Positions 31,852-43,495 of a stretch of 64,000 bases of DNA are shown one piece after another (the stretch's first letter is position 1; every line of letters starts with the position of its first letter). The stretch is from [Mycobacterium] crassicus (lineage in GTDB: Bacteria; Actinomycetota; Actinomycetes; Mycobacteriales; Mycobacteriaceae). The notes under the pieces are model-generated. The model searched no databases. It was not told the origin of the DNA and saw nothing but the letters and a program-made list of their open reading frames with translations. The stretch is taken from contig NZ_CP084029.1 of assembly GCF_020181615.1 (NCBI RefSeq), positions 2,922,520 to 2,986,519 of the forward strand, read 5' to 3'. The position numbers and the translations under genes are program-made.

Positions 31852-32519
31852 AGCACGATCGCCGTCAACACCAACCCGCCGGTCACCGACCACCGCCCGC
31901 GCAGCTCCGTCAGCGGAGGCCCGGACAGCGCCGCGGGGTCGATCAGGATGCGGGAGACGAATGCTCCGGACGCTTCGCCGCTCAGAGAGACCGTGATGTG
32001 CGCATCCTCGAAACCCAGCCACCGCCTGGTCAGCGGAAACCATGCCTTGTAGGTGGCTTCCTTGGCGCAGAACAGGATTCGGTCCCAATGCCAGTCTTGC
32101 GGCAGCGCGGCGAGTTCGGCGCGCTCGTCGGGCAGGCTCACCGCGTTGAGCACGCCGTCGGGCAACACGTCGTGCGGCTCGGCGTCGATCCCGACCGACC
32201 GCACGTCGGGGCTGCGACCGACTACCGCACCGCGGAACCCCGCACAGTGGGTCAGGCTGCCGACCACACCGTCCGGCCATGACGGTTCACCCTTCTCCCC
32301 TTTGAGGATCGGCACCGGCGGTTGGCCAAGCTCCTCGAGCGCCAGCCGCGCGCAGTAACGCGCGGTGACGAACTCGTTGCGGCGCTTGGCAACCGAACGC
32401 GCCACCAACGGCTCTTCCTCAGGCATGGGGGCCAGTCCGGGCGGATCGTCGTAGCGCTCGGCCCACGCCATCGAACCCGCAGGCGCCCCTTGGAGCACTC
32501 GGTCCAGCAGCTTGCTCAT
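31848..32519 (-). CDS. pptT: 4'-phosphopantetheinyl transferase (Sfp type)
   Basis: 223 aa. Motifs of Sfp-type enzymes: [29 protein letters not shown] (Mg-binding Asp and Glu) and [18 protein letters not shown] (WxxKEAxxK type). It attaches phosphopantetheine from CoA to carrier proteins of mycolate, lipid-virulence and siderophore synthases; essential in M. tuberculosis. Its ATG overlaps the pptH stop (ATGA) and its stop overlaps truB, so the three are translated together. Confidence 0.96.
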   Translation of the reverse strand: MSKLLDRVLQGAPAGSMAWAERYDDPPGLAPMPEEEPLVARSVAKRRNEFVTARYCARLALEELGQPPVPILKGEKGEPSWPDGVVGSLTHCAGFRGAVVGRSPDVRSVGIDAEPHDVLPDGVLNAVSLPDERAELAALPQDWHWDRILFCAKEATYKAWFPLTRRWLGFEDAHITVSLSGEASGAFVSRILIDPAALSGPPLTELRGRWSVTGGLVLTAIVL

Positions 32520-33481
32520 CGCGCCTGCCGTTGCCGCGCGCGCTCGGCGAACTTCGCACTGGCCGCACGCATCTCGTCGGTGATGGCGAAGTGGCCACCG
32601 AACTCGTTGAGGTAACCGGGCGGATACTGCGGGTCCGGCAGTATCTGGCGCAACCAGCGGTGCGGCCGGCGCCGCTGCCACTCCCGCGGATAGCCCACCG
32701 AGACCTCTTCGAAACGCACCCCGTCGTACCAGGTGGTGCGCGGGATGTGCAGGTGACCGTAGACCGAGCAGGTGGCGTTGTAGCGGGTATGCCAGTCGGC
32801 GGTCTCGGTGGTGCCGCACCACAGCGAGAATTCCGGGTAGAACAGCGCATCGCACGGCTGGCGGACCATCGGGAAGTGATTGACCAGCACGGTCGGCGTC
32901 ATCCAGTCCAGGTCTTCGAGCCGCTTGCGGGTGACGGCAACCCGATCGCGACACCATGCGTCACGGGTGCCGTACGGCTCGGGAGACAGCAGGAACTCGT
33001 CGGTGGCCACCACGTTGTTCTCCCGGGCGATGGCCAGCCCCTCGGCCTTACTGGTGGCCCCGGCGGGCAAGAACGTGTAGTCGTACAGCAGGAACAGCGG
33101 AACGATGGTGGCCGGTCCGCCCTCCTCGGTCCAGACCGGGAAGGGGTGCTCCGGGGTGATGACGCCCATCTGGTCACACATATCGACCAGGTAGTCGTAG
33201 CGCGAGCGCCCGAATATCTGCATCGGGTCCTTGGAGGTGGTCCACAACTCGTGGTTGCCGGGGACCCAGATCACCTTGGCGAAGCGTTTACGCAGCAGGT
33301 CCAGCGACCAGCGGATCTCATCGGTGCGTTCGGCGACGTCTCCGGCGACGATCAGCCAGTCGTCGCCGGTCACCGGATGCAGGGACTCGGTGACCGGCTT
33401 ATTGCCCATGTGGCCGGTGTGCAGGTCGGAGATCGCCCACAGGGTCGGGCCGTGCGACGGCTTCGGCTCATGGGTGGTCAC
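32516..33481 (-). CDS. pptH: Phosphopantetheinyl hydrolase, metallophosphoesterase fold
   Basis: 321 aa. All calcineurin-like motifs are present: SDLHTGH, GDVAERTDE, GNHELW, VNHFPMV and YGHLHIPR. It is the positional and sequence counterpart of Rv2795c, shown in M. tuberculosis to remove phosphopantetheine from carrier proteins and so oppose PptT (from memory). The 4-base overlap with pptT would keep the antagonists in step. Confidence 0.92.
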   Translation of the reverse strand: MTTHEPKPSHGPTLWAISDLHTGHMGNKPVTESLHPVTGDDWLIVAGDVAERTDEIRWSLDLLRKRFAKVIWVPGNHELWTTSKDPMQIFGRSRYDYLVDMCDQMGVITPEHPFPVWTEEGGPATIVPLFLLYDYTFLPAGATSKAEGLAIARENNVVATDEFLLSPEPYGTRDAWCRDRVAVTRKRLEDLDWMTPTVLVNHFPMVRQPCDALFYPEFSLWCGTTETADWHTRYNATCSVYGHLHIPRTTWYDGVRFEEVSVGYPREWQRRRPHRWLRQILPDPQYPPGYLNEFGGHFAITDEMRAASAKFAERARQRQAR

Positions 33482-33594
33482 GGGGCTTGAGCCTAACGGG
33501 AATCACAAGCACGCCGGCGCCGGGCACGGTGGTCGCAGTCGGGAAAACTGGAACGTGTTCTCGCCTTCGTGACAGTGGCCGACGCCACAACTTG

Positions 33595-33600
33595 TACACT
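33595..33600 (+). promoter_or_regulatory. Possible -10 hexamer of the secreted-protein gene
   Basis: TACACT matches TANNNT and lies 35 bases before the ATG at 33636, with a strong GAGAGGGG ribosome site between. The 154-bp gap to pptH contains nothing else recognisable. Confidence 0.35.
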
Positions 33601-33635
33601 CCCGGGCAGAAGTCCGGCTGCAAGAGAGGGGTGTC

Positions 33636-34217
33636 ATGCTCACCAAACTGCGTCTGATCACCGCGTTCAGCGCGATGGTGATGGCAGTCGTGATGGTCGG
33701 GCAGCAATCCCCGCCCGGAACCATCACGGGCAAGGGCGGGGTGCAGCTGCGCTCCACCGCTGCGCCGTTGGCGCCGCCGCCCACCTCCAGCAAACCGGTC
33801 AACATCACCAATCCCCGGCCGTTCGATGCCTGTGAGGACATCCCCTACGACGTCATAGCCCAGCTGGGGCTCGCGTACACCCCGCCCAAGCCTGTCGAGG
33901 GTGTGCGCTGCGAGTTCGACGCCGGCAACTACCAGATGGCCGTCGAAACGTATGTGTGGCGCAGCTACGACGAGAGCGTGCCGGCGGACGCGATCGAAAT
34001 GAACATCGGCGGGCACCGCGCGGCGCAGTTCTGGGTGATGAAGCCCACCGAGTGGAACAACCGGTGGTGGGTCTCCTGCATGGTGGCGTTCAAGACCAGC
34101 TACGGGCTGATCCAGCAGTCGCTGTACTACTCGCCGGTGTACTCCAACCCGGACGTGGACTGCGCCTCAGAGAACCTGATGCGGGCTCATCAGCTGGCAC
34201 CGCACTACAAGTACTGA
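33636..34217 (+). CDS. Exported DUF3558-like protein (LppV position)
   Basis: 193 aa with a strong GAGAGGGG site. Residues 1-23 form an N-terminal hydrophobic signal, but no Cys follows, so unlike typical DUF3558 lipoproteins it has no lipobox. Next comes a Pro/Ser-rich linker, then FDACEDIPYDVIAQLGL with paired Cys later (VRCEFD, VSCMVAF, VDCASEN), typical of DUF3558. M. tuberculosis has lppV next to pptH, so this may be its counterpart, though in the opposite orientation to pptH here. Secreted, function unknown. Confidence 0.75.
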   Translation: MLTKLRLITAFSAMVMAVVMVGQQSPPGTITGKGGVQLRSTAAPLAPPPTSSKPVNITNPRPFDACEDIPYDVIAQLGLAYTPPKPVEGVRCEFDAGNYQMAVETYVWRSYDESVPADAIEMNIGGHRAAQFWVMKPTEWNNRWWVSCMVAFKTSYGLIQQSLYYSPVYSNPDVDCASENLMRAHQLAPHYKY

Positions 34218-34224
34218 GTCTGCG

Positions 34225-35847
34225 GTGAACACCGCCCCACGCCTTACCGATGTCGTCCTGAACCGGGCGCTGCGGCGCCTGCCCCCGCCCACGGCCGACT
34301 ACACGGTGCGCCGCGAACGCATCCCGATGCGCGACGGCGTCACGCTGATTGCCGACCACTACCAACCGACCGGTGAGGTCGGCGGCACGCTGCTGGTTCG
34401 CTGCCCCTACGGCCGGGGATTCCCGTTCTCGCTGGTGTTCGGCCGGATGTACGCCGCCCGCGGCTACCGGGTGATCCTGCAGAGTGTCCGCGGCACCTTC
34501 GGATCGGGCGGCGTGTTCGAGCCGATGGCCAACGAGGCCGCCGACGGCGCCGACACTGTGGCGTGGCTGCGCACCCAGCCGTGGTTCACCGGCTCCTTCG
34601 GCACCATCGGGCTCTCGTATCTGGGCTTCACCCAGTGGGCGTTGCTGGCTGATCCGCCACCGGAGCTGGCGGCCTCCGTCATCACCGTCGGGCCGCACGA
34701 TCTGCACCAGTCGACCTGGGGTGTCGGCTCATTCGCGCTCAACGACTTCCTGGGCTGGAGCCACCTGATGGCCCACCAGGAAGACCGCCCGCGGATCCGC
34801 ACCGGTATCCACCAGCTGGGCGCCCAACGCAGGGTGAAGCGCGCCGCGGCCGGGTTGCCGCTGGGTGCGGCCGGCCGGGCCCTGCTGGGCAAGGGCTCAC
34901 CCTGGTACGAATCGTGGGTCGAACACCCCGAGGCCGACGACCCGTTCTGGAACTCGCTGCGCCACCCCGAAGCGTTGAAACGCTCCGAGGTGCCGGTGCT
35001 GCTGCTCGGCGGTTGGCAAGACCTGTTCCTGGATCAGACCCTGGCCCAGTACCGGGCGTTGCGTGACCGCGGCGTCGAGGTGGCGATGACCATCGGGCCG
35101 TGGACCCACACCCAGATGCTGACGTCCGGCCTGAGCCGGGTCACCTCCGAGTCGTTGCAGTGGCTGGACACCCATCTGCGCGGCGCGCCCACTCCCCCGC
35201 GCCCGGGCCGGGTCCGGATCTTTCGCGCCGGTCAGGGCTGGGAGGACCACCCGGACTGGGCGCCGGCATCCGCGGCGAACGCGTGGTACCTCCAACCCGA
35301 GGGCGCGCTGGGCCAAACGGCCCCCGCCCCGGCGGCCCCGCCGGTCTCCTTCCGCTTCGACCCCGACAATCCGCCGCCTACCGTCGGGGGTCGACTGCTG
35401 TCCGCGGCCGGCGGGTACCGCAATGACAGCAAGCTGGCCCGCCGCGACGACGTGCTCGCCTTCACCAGCGCCGCACTGACCCGTGACCTGGACGTGTGCG
35501 GCGTCCCGGTCGTGGAGTTGGAGCACAGTGCCGACAACGACGACGTCGACGTGTTCGTTCGGGTCAGCGAGGTCAACCGGCGCGGTCGCTCGGTGAATGT
35601 AACCGAGGGCTATCGGCGACTGCACCGGCAGAGCGGGCCGGTGCGCATCGAATTGGACGCGATCGCACGCCGTTTCGCCGCCGGCTCCCGGATTCGGGTG
35701 CTGATCGGTGGCGGCAACCACCCCCGCTATGCGGTGAACGCGGGTACCGGCGAGGCGCCGATCAGTGGAACGCGAGTGCAACCGGCCATGCACACGGTGC
35801 GGTTCGGCGAATCACGGTTGTTACTGCCGGTCGCGAACGGTCGTTAG
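34225..35847 (+). CDS. CocE/NonD-family hydrolase (Rv2800-like)
   Basis: 540 aa from GTG 34225, 7 bases after the previous stop. X-Pro dipeptidyl-peptidase (S15)/CocE fold: RIPMRDGVTLIADHY, nucleophile Ser in GTIGLSYLGFTQWA (about residue 130), Asp in LLGGWQDLFLDQ and His in IGPWTHTQML; the C-terminal jelly-roll (PX_C) domain holds DVCGVPVVELEHS and GTRVQPAMHTVRFGES. It hydrolyses an ester or acyl bond; substrate unknown. No signal peptide. Probably cotranscribed with the exported DUF3558-like gene. Confidence 0.93.
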   Translation: MNTAPRLTDVVLNRALRRLPPPTADYTVRRERIPMRDGVTLIADHYQPTGEVGGTLLVRCPYGRGFPFSLVFGRMYAARGYRVILQSVRGTFGSGGVFEPMANEAADGADTVAWLRTQPWFTGSFGTIGLSYLGFTQWALLADPPPELAASVITVGPHDLHQSTWGVGSFALNDFLGWSHLMAHQEDRPRIRTGIHQLGAQRRVKRAAAGLPLGAAGRALLGKGSPWYESWVEHPEADDPFWNSLRHPEALKRSEVPVLLLGGWQDLFLDQTLAQYRALRDRGVEVAMTIGPWTHTQMLTSGLSRVTSESLQWLDTHLRGAPTPPRPGRVRIFRAGQGWEDHPDWAPASAANAWYLQPEGALGQTAPAPAAPPVSFRFDPDNPPPTVGGRLLSAAGGYRNDSKLARRDDVLAFTSAALTRDLDVCGVPVVELEHSADNDDVDVFVRVSEVNRRGRSVNVTEGYRRLHRQSGPVRIELDAIARRFAAGSRIRVLIGGGNHPRYAVNAGTGEAPISGTRVQPAMHTVRFGESRLLLPVANGR

Positions 35848-35860
35848 CACAGGGCGGCCG

Positions 35861-36421
35861 CTAACCCACTGCATCGCGGACCCGGGCGGCCACCTCGGCG
35901 AGGGTTCGGTCGTCACACACCGGCGCAGACCGTTGCGCGCGTATCGGGGTCTGCACCCAACTGGTGCAGCCGGCGTAGTCGGGGCTCCGAGGCAACCACA
36001 CCGGCTCCACCAGCGGTAGCACCTGCACCACCAGCGCGGCCAGCCGATGTCTGGGCCGAAAATCCAGCCGATCGGCCCGCACCGATCCGCCGGTCCAGAT
36101 GTGCAGATCCTCGATGGCGGCGAGCCCCTCGGGCCGGTTGACCGGCAGCGCCGCGACGACCCTGGCCGCCGCCCGCACCAGCACCCGGTCATCCTCACAG
36201 TCGCCGGCGGCCGAGCCGAGCAGATCCTGGTGCTGGGGCCGCACCCGCTCGGCATGACTGTGTGCGACGGTCGGGAACAACAGGAAATCATCGGCGGCCA
36301 CCGCAAAACGCTTCTCGTGAATGCCGCCCTTGCGCAACAGGACCGACTGCCGCCCGGCCAACAGCGCGTGCACCACCGCGCTCCACTCCTTGAGCGCGGG
36401 GGTCATGGCGGCGGCACTCAT
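35861..36421 (-). CDS. DUF1802 family protein
   Basis: 186 aa from ATG 36421. MTPALKEWSAVVHALLAGRQ with VLLRKGGIHEKRF is the DUF1802 signature; WLPRSPDYAGCTSWVQ is also conserved. The family is uncharacterised and soluble. Divergent from echA16 (23 bp between starts) and convergent with the CocE gene. Confidence 0.82.
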   Translation of the reverse strand: MSAAAMTPALKEWSAVVHALLAGRQSVLLRKGGIHEKRFAVAADDFLLFPTVAHSHAERVRPQHQDLLGSAAGDCEDDRVLVRAAARVVAALPVNRPEGLAAIEDLHIWTGGSVRADRLDFRPRHRLAALVVQVLPLVEPVWLPRSPDYAGCTSWVQTPIRAQRSAPVCDDRTLAEVAARVRDAVG

Positions 36422-36443
36422 GTACTCCACGATAGGCACCCCC

Positions 36444-37277
36444 ATGACGGTCTACGGTGAGGCGGTGAGCGAAGACATCCTGCTGGTCCGAACCGAGGAC
36501 CGCATCCGCACCCTGACACTTAACCGCCCACAGTCCCGCAACGCGCTGTCCCGCGCGCTGTTCCAGGCCACCTTCGCCGCGCTGGTCGAGGCCGACACCG
36601 ACAACGACGTCGACGTCGTGATTCTCACCGGTACCGATCCGGTGTTCTGTGCCGGTGTGGACCTCAAAGAGCTCGGCGGTTCAGCGAGCCTCGACGGAGG
36701 AGAGGGGAAGCTGGGACCGCCACATCAACCCAGCGCTTCCACCACGCAACTCGGCGGCTCACCGCAATGGCCGGCGTTGACCAAGCCGGTTATCGGCGCG
36801 ATCAACGGCGCCGCGGTGACGGGCGGTCTGGAGTTGGCGCTGAGCTGCGACATCCTGATCGCCTCGGAGCAGGCCCGCTTCGCCGACACCCACGCCCGGG
36901 TCGGGATCCTGCCCGGTTGGGGACTCACGGTGCGGCTGCCCCAACGCGTCGGGGTGGGCCTGGCCCGCCGGATGAGCCTCACCGGTGACTACCTGTCGGC
37001 CGCCGACGCGTTGCGGGCCGGCCTGGTGACCGAGGTGGTGCCGCACGCCGACCTGCTGCCGGCGGCACGAAAGATCGCTGCGGCGATCGCCGGCAACAAC
37101 CAGTCCGCGGTGCGGGCCCTGCTGGACACCTATCACCGCATCGACGAATCGCAGACCGCAACCGGAATGTGGATCGAGGCGCAGGCTTCCAAACAGTGGT
37201 TGCGCCACGTGAGCGGCGCCGACGTCGCCGCCAACCGGGAGGCCGTGCTGGAACGCGGTCGCGCACAGCTGCGTTGA
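36444..37277 (+). CDS. echA16: Enoyl-CoA hydratase/isomerase (crotonase)
   Basis: 277 aa from ATG 36444; GTG 36465 (VSEDILLVRT) is an alternative closer to the M. tuberculosis start. Crotonase motifs: GTDPVFCAGVDLKELG forms the CoA site and GAAVTGGLELALSCDILIAS the oxyanion region with a Glu; ADTHARVGILPGWG follows. An insert of about 25 aa (SLDGGEGKLGPPHQPSA) after the first motif is not in the M. tuberculosis protein as I recall it. It hydrates or isomerises enoyl-CoA in lipid breakdown. Confidence 0.9.
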   Translation: MTVYGEAVSEDILLVRTEDRIRTLTLNRPQSRNALSRALFQATFAALVEADTDNDVDVVILTGTDPVFCAGVDLKELGGSASLDGGEGKLGPPHQPSASTTQLGGSPQWPALTKPVIGAINGAAVTGGLELALSCDILIASEQARFADTHARVGILPGWGLTVRLPQRVGVGLARRMSLTGDYLSAADALRAGLVTEVVPHADLLPAARKIAAAIAGNNQSAVRALLDTYHRIDESQTATGMWIEAQASKQWLRHVSGADVAANREAVLERGRAQLR

Positions 37278-37293
37278 TGTCCCGGGCAGCCGT

Positions 37294-37854
37294 CTAGCGA
37301 AGTGGCCGGATGACTCGGCAGGGATTGCCCGCCGCGAGCACGCCGGCCGGGATATCCCGGGTCACCACGCTGCCGGCCCCGACAACCGTGTCGGCTCCGA
37401 TCGACACCCCCGGGCAGACGATCACCCCGGCGGCCAGCCAGACGTTGTCGCCGATGGTGATCGGCGCCGACGACTCCCAGCCCTGACGCCTCGCGTCTAC
37501 GTCGTCGATCGGGTGCAGGGCCGTAACCAGCTGGGCGCGAGGCCCGATCGACACGTTGTCGCCGATCGTGATCGGCGCGCAGTCCAGCAGGACCGCGTCG
37601 TAGTTGATGAAACAGTTAGCGCCGATGCTGATGTGTTTTCCGTAGTCGCAACAGAATCGGGGTTCGATGACCGAGTCCGCCCCGAATGCCGCGAGCAGCT
37701 CACCCATCAGCTCCCGGCGCCGATCATCATCGTCGGGCACCGTGTCGTTGAACGCAACGAGCAGACGCCGGCAGGCCCGACGGTCCGCGACCAGTTCGGG
37801 GTCATCAGGGAGATAGCGCTCCCCGCTGAGCATCCGATCCCGCTGACCGCTCAT
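37294..37854 (-). CDS. Sugar O-acetyltransferase (maltose/galactoside type)
   Basis: 186 aa. The maltose-acetyltransferase N-terminal cap (QRDRMLSGERYLPDDPELV) is followed by left-handed beta-helix hexapeptides (ISIGANCFINYDAVL, ITIGDNVSIGPRAQLVTALH with catalytic His, ITIGDNVWLAAGVIV) and the closing IPAGVLAAGNPCRVIR. It transfers acetyl from acetyl-CoA to a sugar hydroxyl. It is not in this neighbourhood in M. tuberculosis as I recall, so it is an insertion between echA16 and dinF. Confidence 0.93.
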   Translation of the reverse strand: MSGQRDRMLSGERYLPDDPELVADRRACRRLLVAFNDTVPDDDDRRRELMGELLAAFGADSVIEPRFCCDYGKHISIGANCFINYDAVLLDCAPITIGDNVSIGPRAQLVTALHPIDDVDARRQGWESSAPITIGDNVWLAAGVIVCPGVSIGADTVVGAGSVVTRDIPAGVLAAGNPCRVIRPLR

Positions 37855-37865
37855 GCCGGCTGATC

Positions 37866-39206
37866 CTACGGGCGGGCGGCCTGCAGCCATCGCCCCGAGT
37901 GCGCCCGCCATCCCACGAACACCAACCGCAGCACGATGAACGTGGTCAGCCCCGACCAGATTCCGGCCAGTCCCCAATCCAGAATCAGCGCCAACCAGGT
38001 CAGCGGGAGGAAACCGGCCAGCGCGCTGATCACGGTGGCGGTGCGCATGAACGCGGCATCGCCGGCCCCCAACAGCACTCCGTCCAGGGCGAAAACGACT
38101 CCGGCGATGGGTAATTGAGCGATCAAGAACCACCACGGCACCACCACCGCGGCCAGCACCGCGGGGTCCGCGGTGAACAGTCCCGGGATGACGAAGGCGC
38201 CGGCGGCCAGCACCGCGGCCAGCACCACGGCGGCCACGGTGGAGAACACCGTCACCCGTGCGGCCACCGACTTGGCCTGTGCGGGATCACCGGCGCCCAG
38301 CGCCGCCCCGACCAGAGCCTGCGCGGCAACGGCGAGCGAATCGAGCACCAAGGCCAGAAACATCCACAGCTGCAGCACAATCTGGTGGGCGGCCAGTGCT
38401 GCCGCCCCGAATCGCGCCGCGACCGCAGCCGCCGAGACGAAGCAGGCCTGAAAGGCCAGTGACCGCACGATCAGATCGCGCCCCATGGTCAACTGCGCAC
38501 GCAACACCACTCTGTCGAACGTCAGGGGCGACCGTTCCGAGCGCAATGCCCCCAGAAACAGCAGCGCGGCCAGCCACTGACCCGCGCAGTTGGCCACCGC
38601 CGAGCCGGTCAGACCCCAGCGCGGCATGCCCAGCAGGCCGAAGACCAGCAGCGGGCACAGCAGTGCCGACAATGCGAAACCCGCCACGGCATAGCGCGGC
38701 GGCCGCGCCGTATCCTGCACCCCGCGCAGCCATCCGTTGCCGGCCAGCGACACCAGGATCGCCGGGGCGCCGAGGATGGCGACCCGCAACCACGGCAGGG
38801 CGGCCTGCGCGATGTCGTCGTGGCCGGCGACCGCGGAGACCAGCGGTGCCGCCCCGGCCTGCACCACGACGACGATCAACGCGCCGAGGCCGAGCGCCAG
38901 CCAGGTGGCCTGGACGCCTTCGGCTACCGCGGCGCGGCGATCCCCGGCACCGAAGTGACGGGCCGAGCGCGCGGTGGTGCCATAGGACAGGAAGGTGGCC
39001 TGCGAGGCGACCAGGCCCAGAATCAGCCCGCCGATGGCCAGCCCGGCCAGCCCCTCGGCGCCGAGCCGGCCGACGACCGCGGTATCGAACAGCAGATACA
39101 GCGGTTCGGCGGCCAGCACCACCAGCGCCGGCAGCGCCAACGCCGCGATCTGGGAATATCTCCCGCGTACCGGGGAGCGCCCACCGGCGGCGGTGCTGTC
39201 GGTCAT
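37866..39206 (-). CDS. dinF: MATE-family efflux protein (DinF)
   Basis: 446 aa with about 12 hydrophobic helices in two similar halves (first half LALPALVVLAAEPLYLLFDT, AVVGRLGAEGLAGLAIGGLI; second half SLAFQACFVSAAAVAARFGA, AALAAHQIVLQLWMFLALVL). These are the standard DinF/MATE signatures, with an Asp in the first TM. It exports cationic compounds using an ion gradient. 9 bp downstream of nrnA and the last gene of the rimP-infB-rbfA operon order. Confidence 0.94.
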   Translation of the reverse strand: MTDSTAAGGRSPVRGRYSQIAALALPALVVLAAEPLYLLFDTAVVGRLGAEGLAGLAIGGLILGLVASQATFLSYGTTARSARHFGAGDRRAAVAEGVQATWLALGLGALIVVVVQAGAAPLVSAVAGHDDIAQAALPWLRVAILGAPAILVSLAGNGWLRGVQDTARPPRYAVAGFALSALLCPLLVFGLLGMPRWGLTGSAVANCAGQWLAALLFLGALRSERSPLTFDRVVLRAQLTMGRDLIVRSLAFQACFVSAAAVAARFGAAALAAHQIVLQLWMFLALVLDSLAVAAQALVGAALGAGDPAQAKSVAARVTVFSTVAAVVLAAVLAAGAFVIPGLFTADPAVLAAVVVPWWFLIAQLPIAGVVFALDGVLLGAGDAAFMRTATVISALAGFLPLTWLALILDWGLAGIWSGLTTFIVLRLVFVGWRAHSGRWLQAARP

Positions 39207-39215
39207 GGCCGGCGA

Positions 39216-40667
<1,452 letters not shown>

Positions 40668-40668
<1 letters not shown>

Positions 40669-43418
40669 TACGTCCGCGCCTTCTCTACGAGCTCGTAGGC
40701 CTGGATGACGTCGCCTTCCTTGATGTCGTTGTAGGTCAGTGTCAGACCACACTCGAAGCCGTCGCGGACCTCGGTGACATCGTCCTTCTCCCGGCGCAGC
40801 GAGGAGATCGTGACGGTCTCGGCGACCACCACGTTGTCCCGCAGCAACCGCGCCTTGGCGTTGCGGCGCATGATGCCCGAGGTGACCAGACAGCCCGCGA
40901 TGTTGCCCACCTTGGAGGAGCGGAACATGGCGCGAATCTCGGCGCGCCCCAGCTCCTTCTCCTCGTAGATCGGCTTGAGCATGCCCTTGAGCGCGCTCTC
41001 GATCTCGTCGATGGCCTGGTAGATCACCGAGTAGTAGCGGATCTCCACACCCTCGCGGTTGGCCAGCTCGGTGGCCTTGCCCTCGGCGCGCACGTTGAAC
41101 CCGATGATGATCGCGTCCGACGCCGATGCCAGGTTGACGTTGGTCTCGGTGATGCCACCGACACCGCGGTCGATCACCCGCAGCTGCACCTCGTCGTCGA
41201 TCTGGATACCCATCAGGGCCTCCTCCAGGGCCTCGACGGTACCGGCGTTGTCGCCCTTGAGGATCAGGTTCAGCTGGCTGGTTTCCTTCAGCGCCGAGTC
41301 CAGGTCCTCCAGGGAGATCCGCTTGCGCGACCGTGCGGCCAGCGCGTTGCGCTTGCGGGCATTGCGCTTGTCGGCGATCTGGCGGGCGATCCGGTCCTCG
41401 TCGACGACCAGCAGGTTGTCGCCGGCGCCGGGCACCGAGGTGAAGCCGACGACCTGCACCGGCCGCGACGGGGTCGCCTCTTCGACGTCGTCGCCGTGCT
41501 CGTCGATCATCCGACGGACGCGGCCGTAGGCGTCGCCGGCGACGATCGAGTCACCGACTCGCAGCGTGCCGCGCTGGATCAGCACGGTTGCCACCGGGCC
41601 GCGACCGCGGTCCAGGTGCGCCTCGATCGCCACACCCTGGGCTTCCATGTCCGGGTTGGCCCGCAGGTCCAGGGCGGCGTCGGCGGTCAGCAGCACCGCC
41701 TCCTCGAGCGCCTTGATGTTGGTGCCCTGCTTGGCGGAGATGTCGACGAACATGGTGTCGCCACCGAAGTCCTCGGCAACCAGGCCGTACTCGGTGAGCT
41801 GCGACCGGATCTTGGTCGGGTCGGCGGTCTCCTTGTCGATCTTGTTGACCGCCACCACGATCGGCACGTCAGCGGCCTGCGCGTGGTTGATCGCCTCGAC
41901 CGTCTGCGGCATCACACCGTCATCGGCGGCCACCACCAGGATCGCGATGTCGGTGGCCTTCGCACCGCGGGCACGCATGGCGGTGAACGCCTCGTGACCC
42001 GGGGTGTCGATGAAGGTGATCAGTCGTTCGTTGCCGTCCAGGTCGACGGCGACCTGGTAGGCGCCGATGTGCTGGGTGATGCCGCCGGCCTCGGCCTCGC
42101 GGACGTTGGCCTGGCGGATCGAGTCCAGCAGGCGGGTCTTGCCGTGGTCGACGTGACCCATGACGGTGACCACCGGCGGCCGAACCTGCAGGTCCTCCTC
42201 GTCCCCGGCGTCCTCGCCGTAGGACAGGTCGAAGGACTCCAGCAGCTCGCGGTCCTCGTCCTCGGGTGAGACGACCTGCACGACGAAGTTCATCTCGCTG
42301 CCGAGCAGCTCCAGGGTCTCGTCTCCGACGGACTGCGTGGCCGTGACCATCTCACCGAGGTTGAACAGCGCCTGCACCAGGGCCGCCGGGTTGGCGTTGA
42401 TCTTGTCGGCGAAGTCCGACAGTGATGCGCCGCGGGCCAAGCGGATGGTTTCACCGTTGCCGTGCGGCAGGCGCACGCCGCCGACGACAGGTGCCTGCAT
42501 GTTCTCGTATTCGGCGCGTTTCGCCCGCTTCGACTTGCGACCCCGCTTCGGGGCACCGCCGGGACGGCCGAAGGCACCCGCAGCGCCACCGCGCTGACCG
42601 GGACGGCCACCTCCACCGCCGCCGCCGGGGCGACCACGGAAGCCACCGGCCGCGGGTGCTCCGGCACCAGCGCCGGGTCCACCGGCGCCGCCACCGCGGT
42701 AGTTACCGCCGGGACCGCCACCGGGACCACCGGGACGGCCACCGGGACCACCGGGACGGCCACCGCCGCCGGGACCCGGGCGGGGGCCGCCGGGACGCGC
42801 CGGGCGGCCCTGGGCGCCGAAGTTGCTGGTGCGTCCGGGCATGTTGCCCGGTGTCGCGCCGCCGCCGGGGCGCGGCATGCCGGGCCGGGGTGCTCCGCCC
42901 GGCCGGGGCGCCTGGGGGTGCGGACGCGGGATCGCGCGCTCCACCGGTTGCACCGACGAGAACGGGTTGTTGCCGACGCGCGGAGTCCGGGCGCCGGGCT
43001 TGGGGCCCGGCGCGGCCGGCCGGGGGCCGGGCGCAGCGGGCGGAGGCGATGCGGGGGGCGCTGCCGGCGCGGGCGCCTCGGCGACCGGCGCGGCAGGCGC
43101 GGCCGGCTTCGCGGGGGCCGGAGCAGGTGTGGGGGCCGGAGCCTCGGCCTTGACGGCCTGGGCAGGCGTCGGGATCGGGGCCGGGGTCGGCGCCGCCTTC
43201 TCCGGTGCCGGAGGGGCGGTTTTTGCGGGCGCCTTCGCGGCCGGTTCGGCAGCGGGCTTGCCGCCGCCGAACGACTCGCGCAGCCGCCGTGCGACGGGGG
43301 CTTCCACGGTCGAGGACGCCGACTTGACGAATTCGCCCTGCTCGCTCAGCCGGGCGAGGACTTCCTTACTGGTGACACCGAGTTCCTTGGCCAACTCGTG
43401 TACGCGGGCCTTTGCCAC
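40668..43418 (-). CDS. infB: Translation initiation factor IF-2
   Basis: 916 aa. An N-terminal IF2_N module ([20 protein letters not shown]) is followed by about 270 aa of Ala/Pro-rich and then Gly/Pro/Arg-rich low-complexity linker (PGG and RPGG repeats), a second IF2_N-like helix, and the G domain with [24 protein letters not shown] and VNKIDK. C-terminal domains bind initiator tRNA. It recruits fMet-tRNA to the 30S subunit. The linker is typical of actinobacteria. Confidence 0.97.
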
Positions 43419-43495
43419 TACATCTCCTGTCTATGAGGCGACAGCGGTGGTGGGCCGCGCCTCGGGTTTAGCTATGACGCATGGTCATCGGGACT

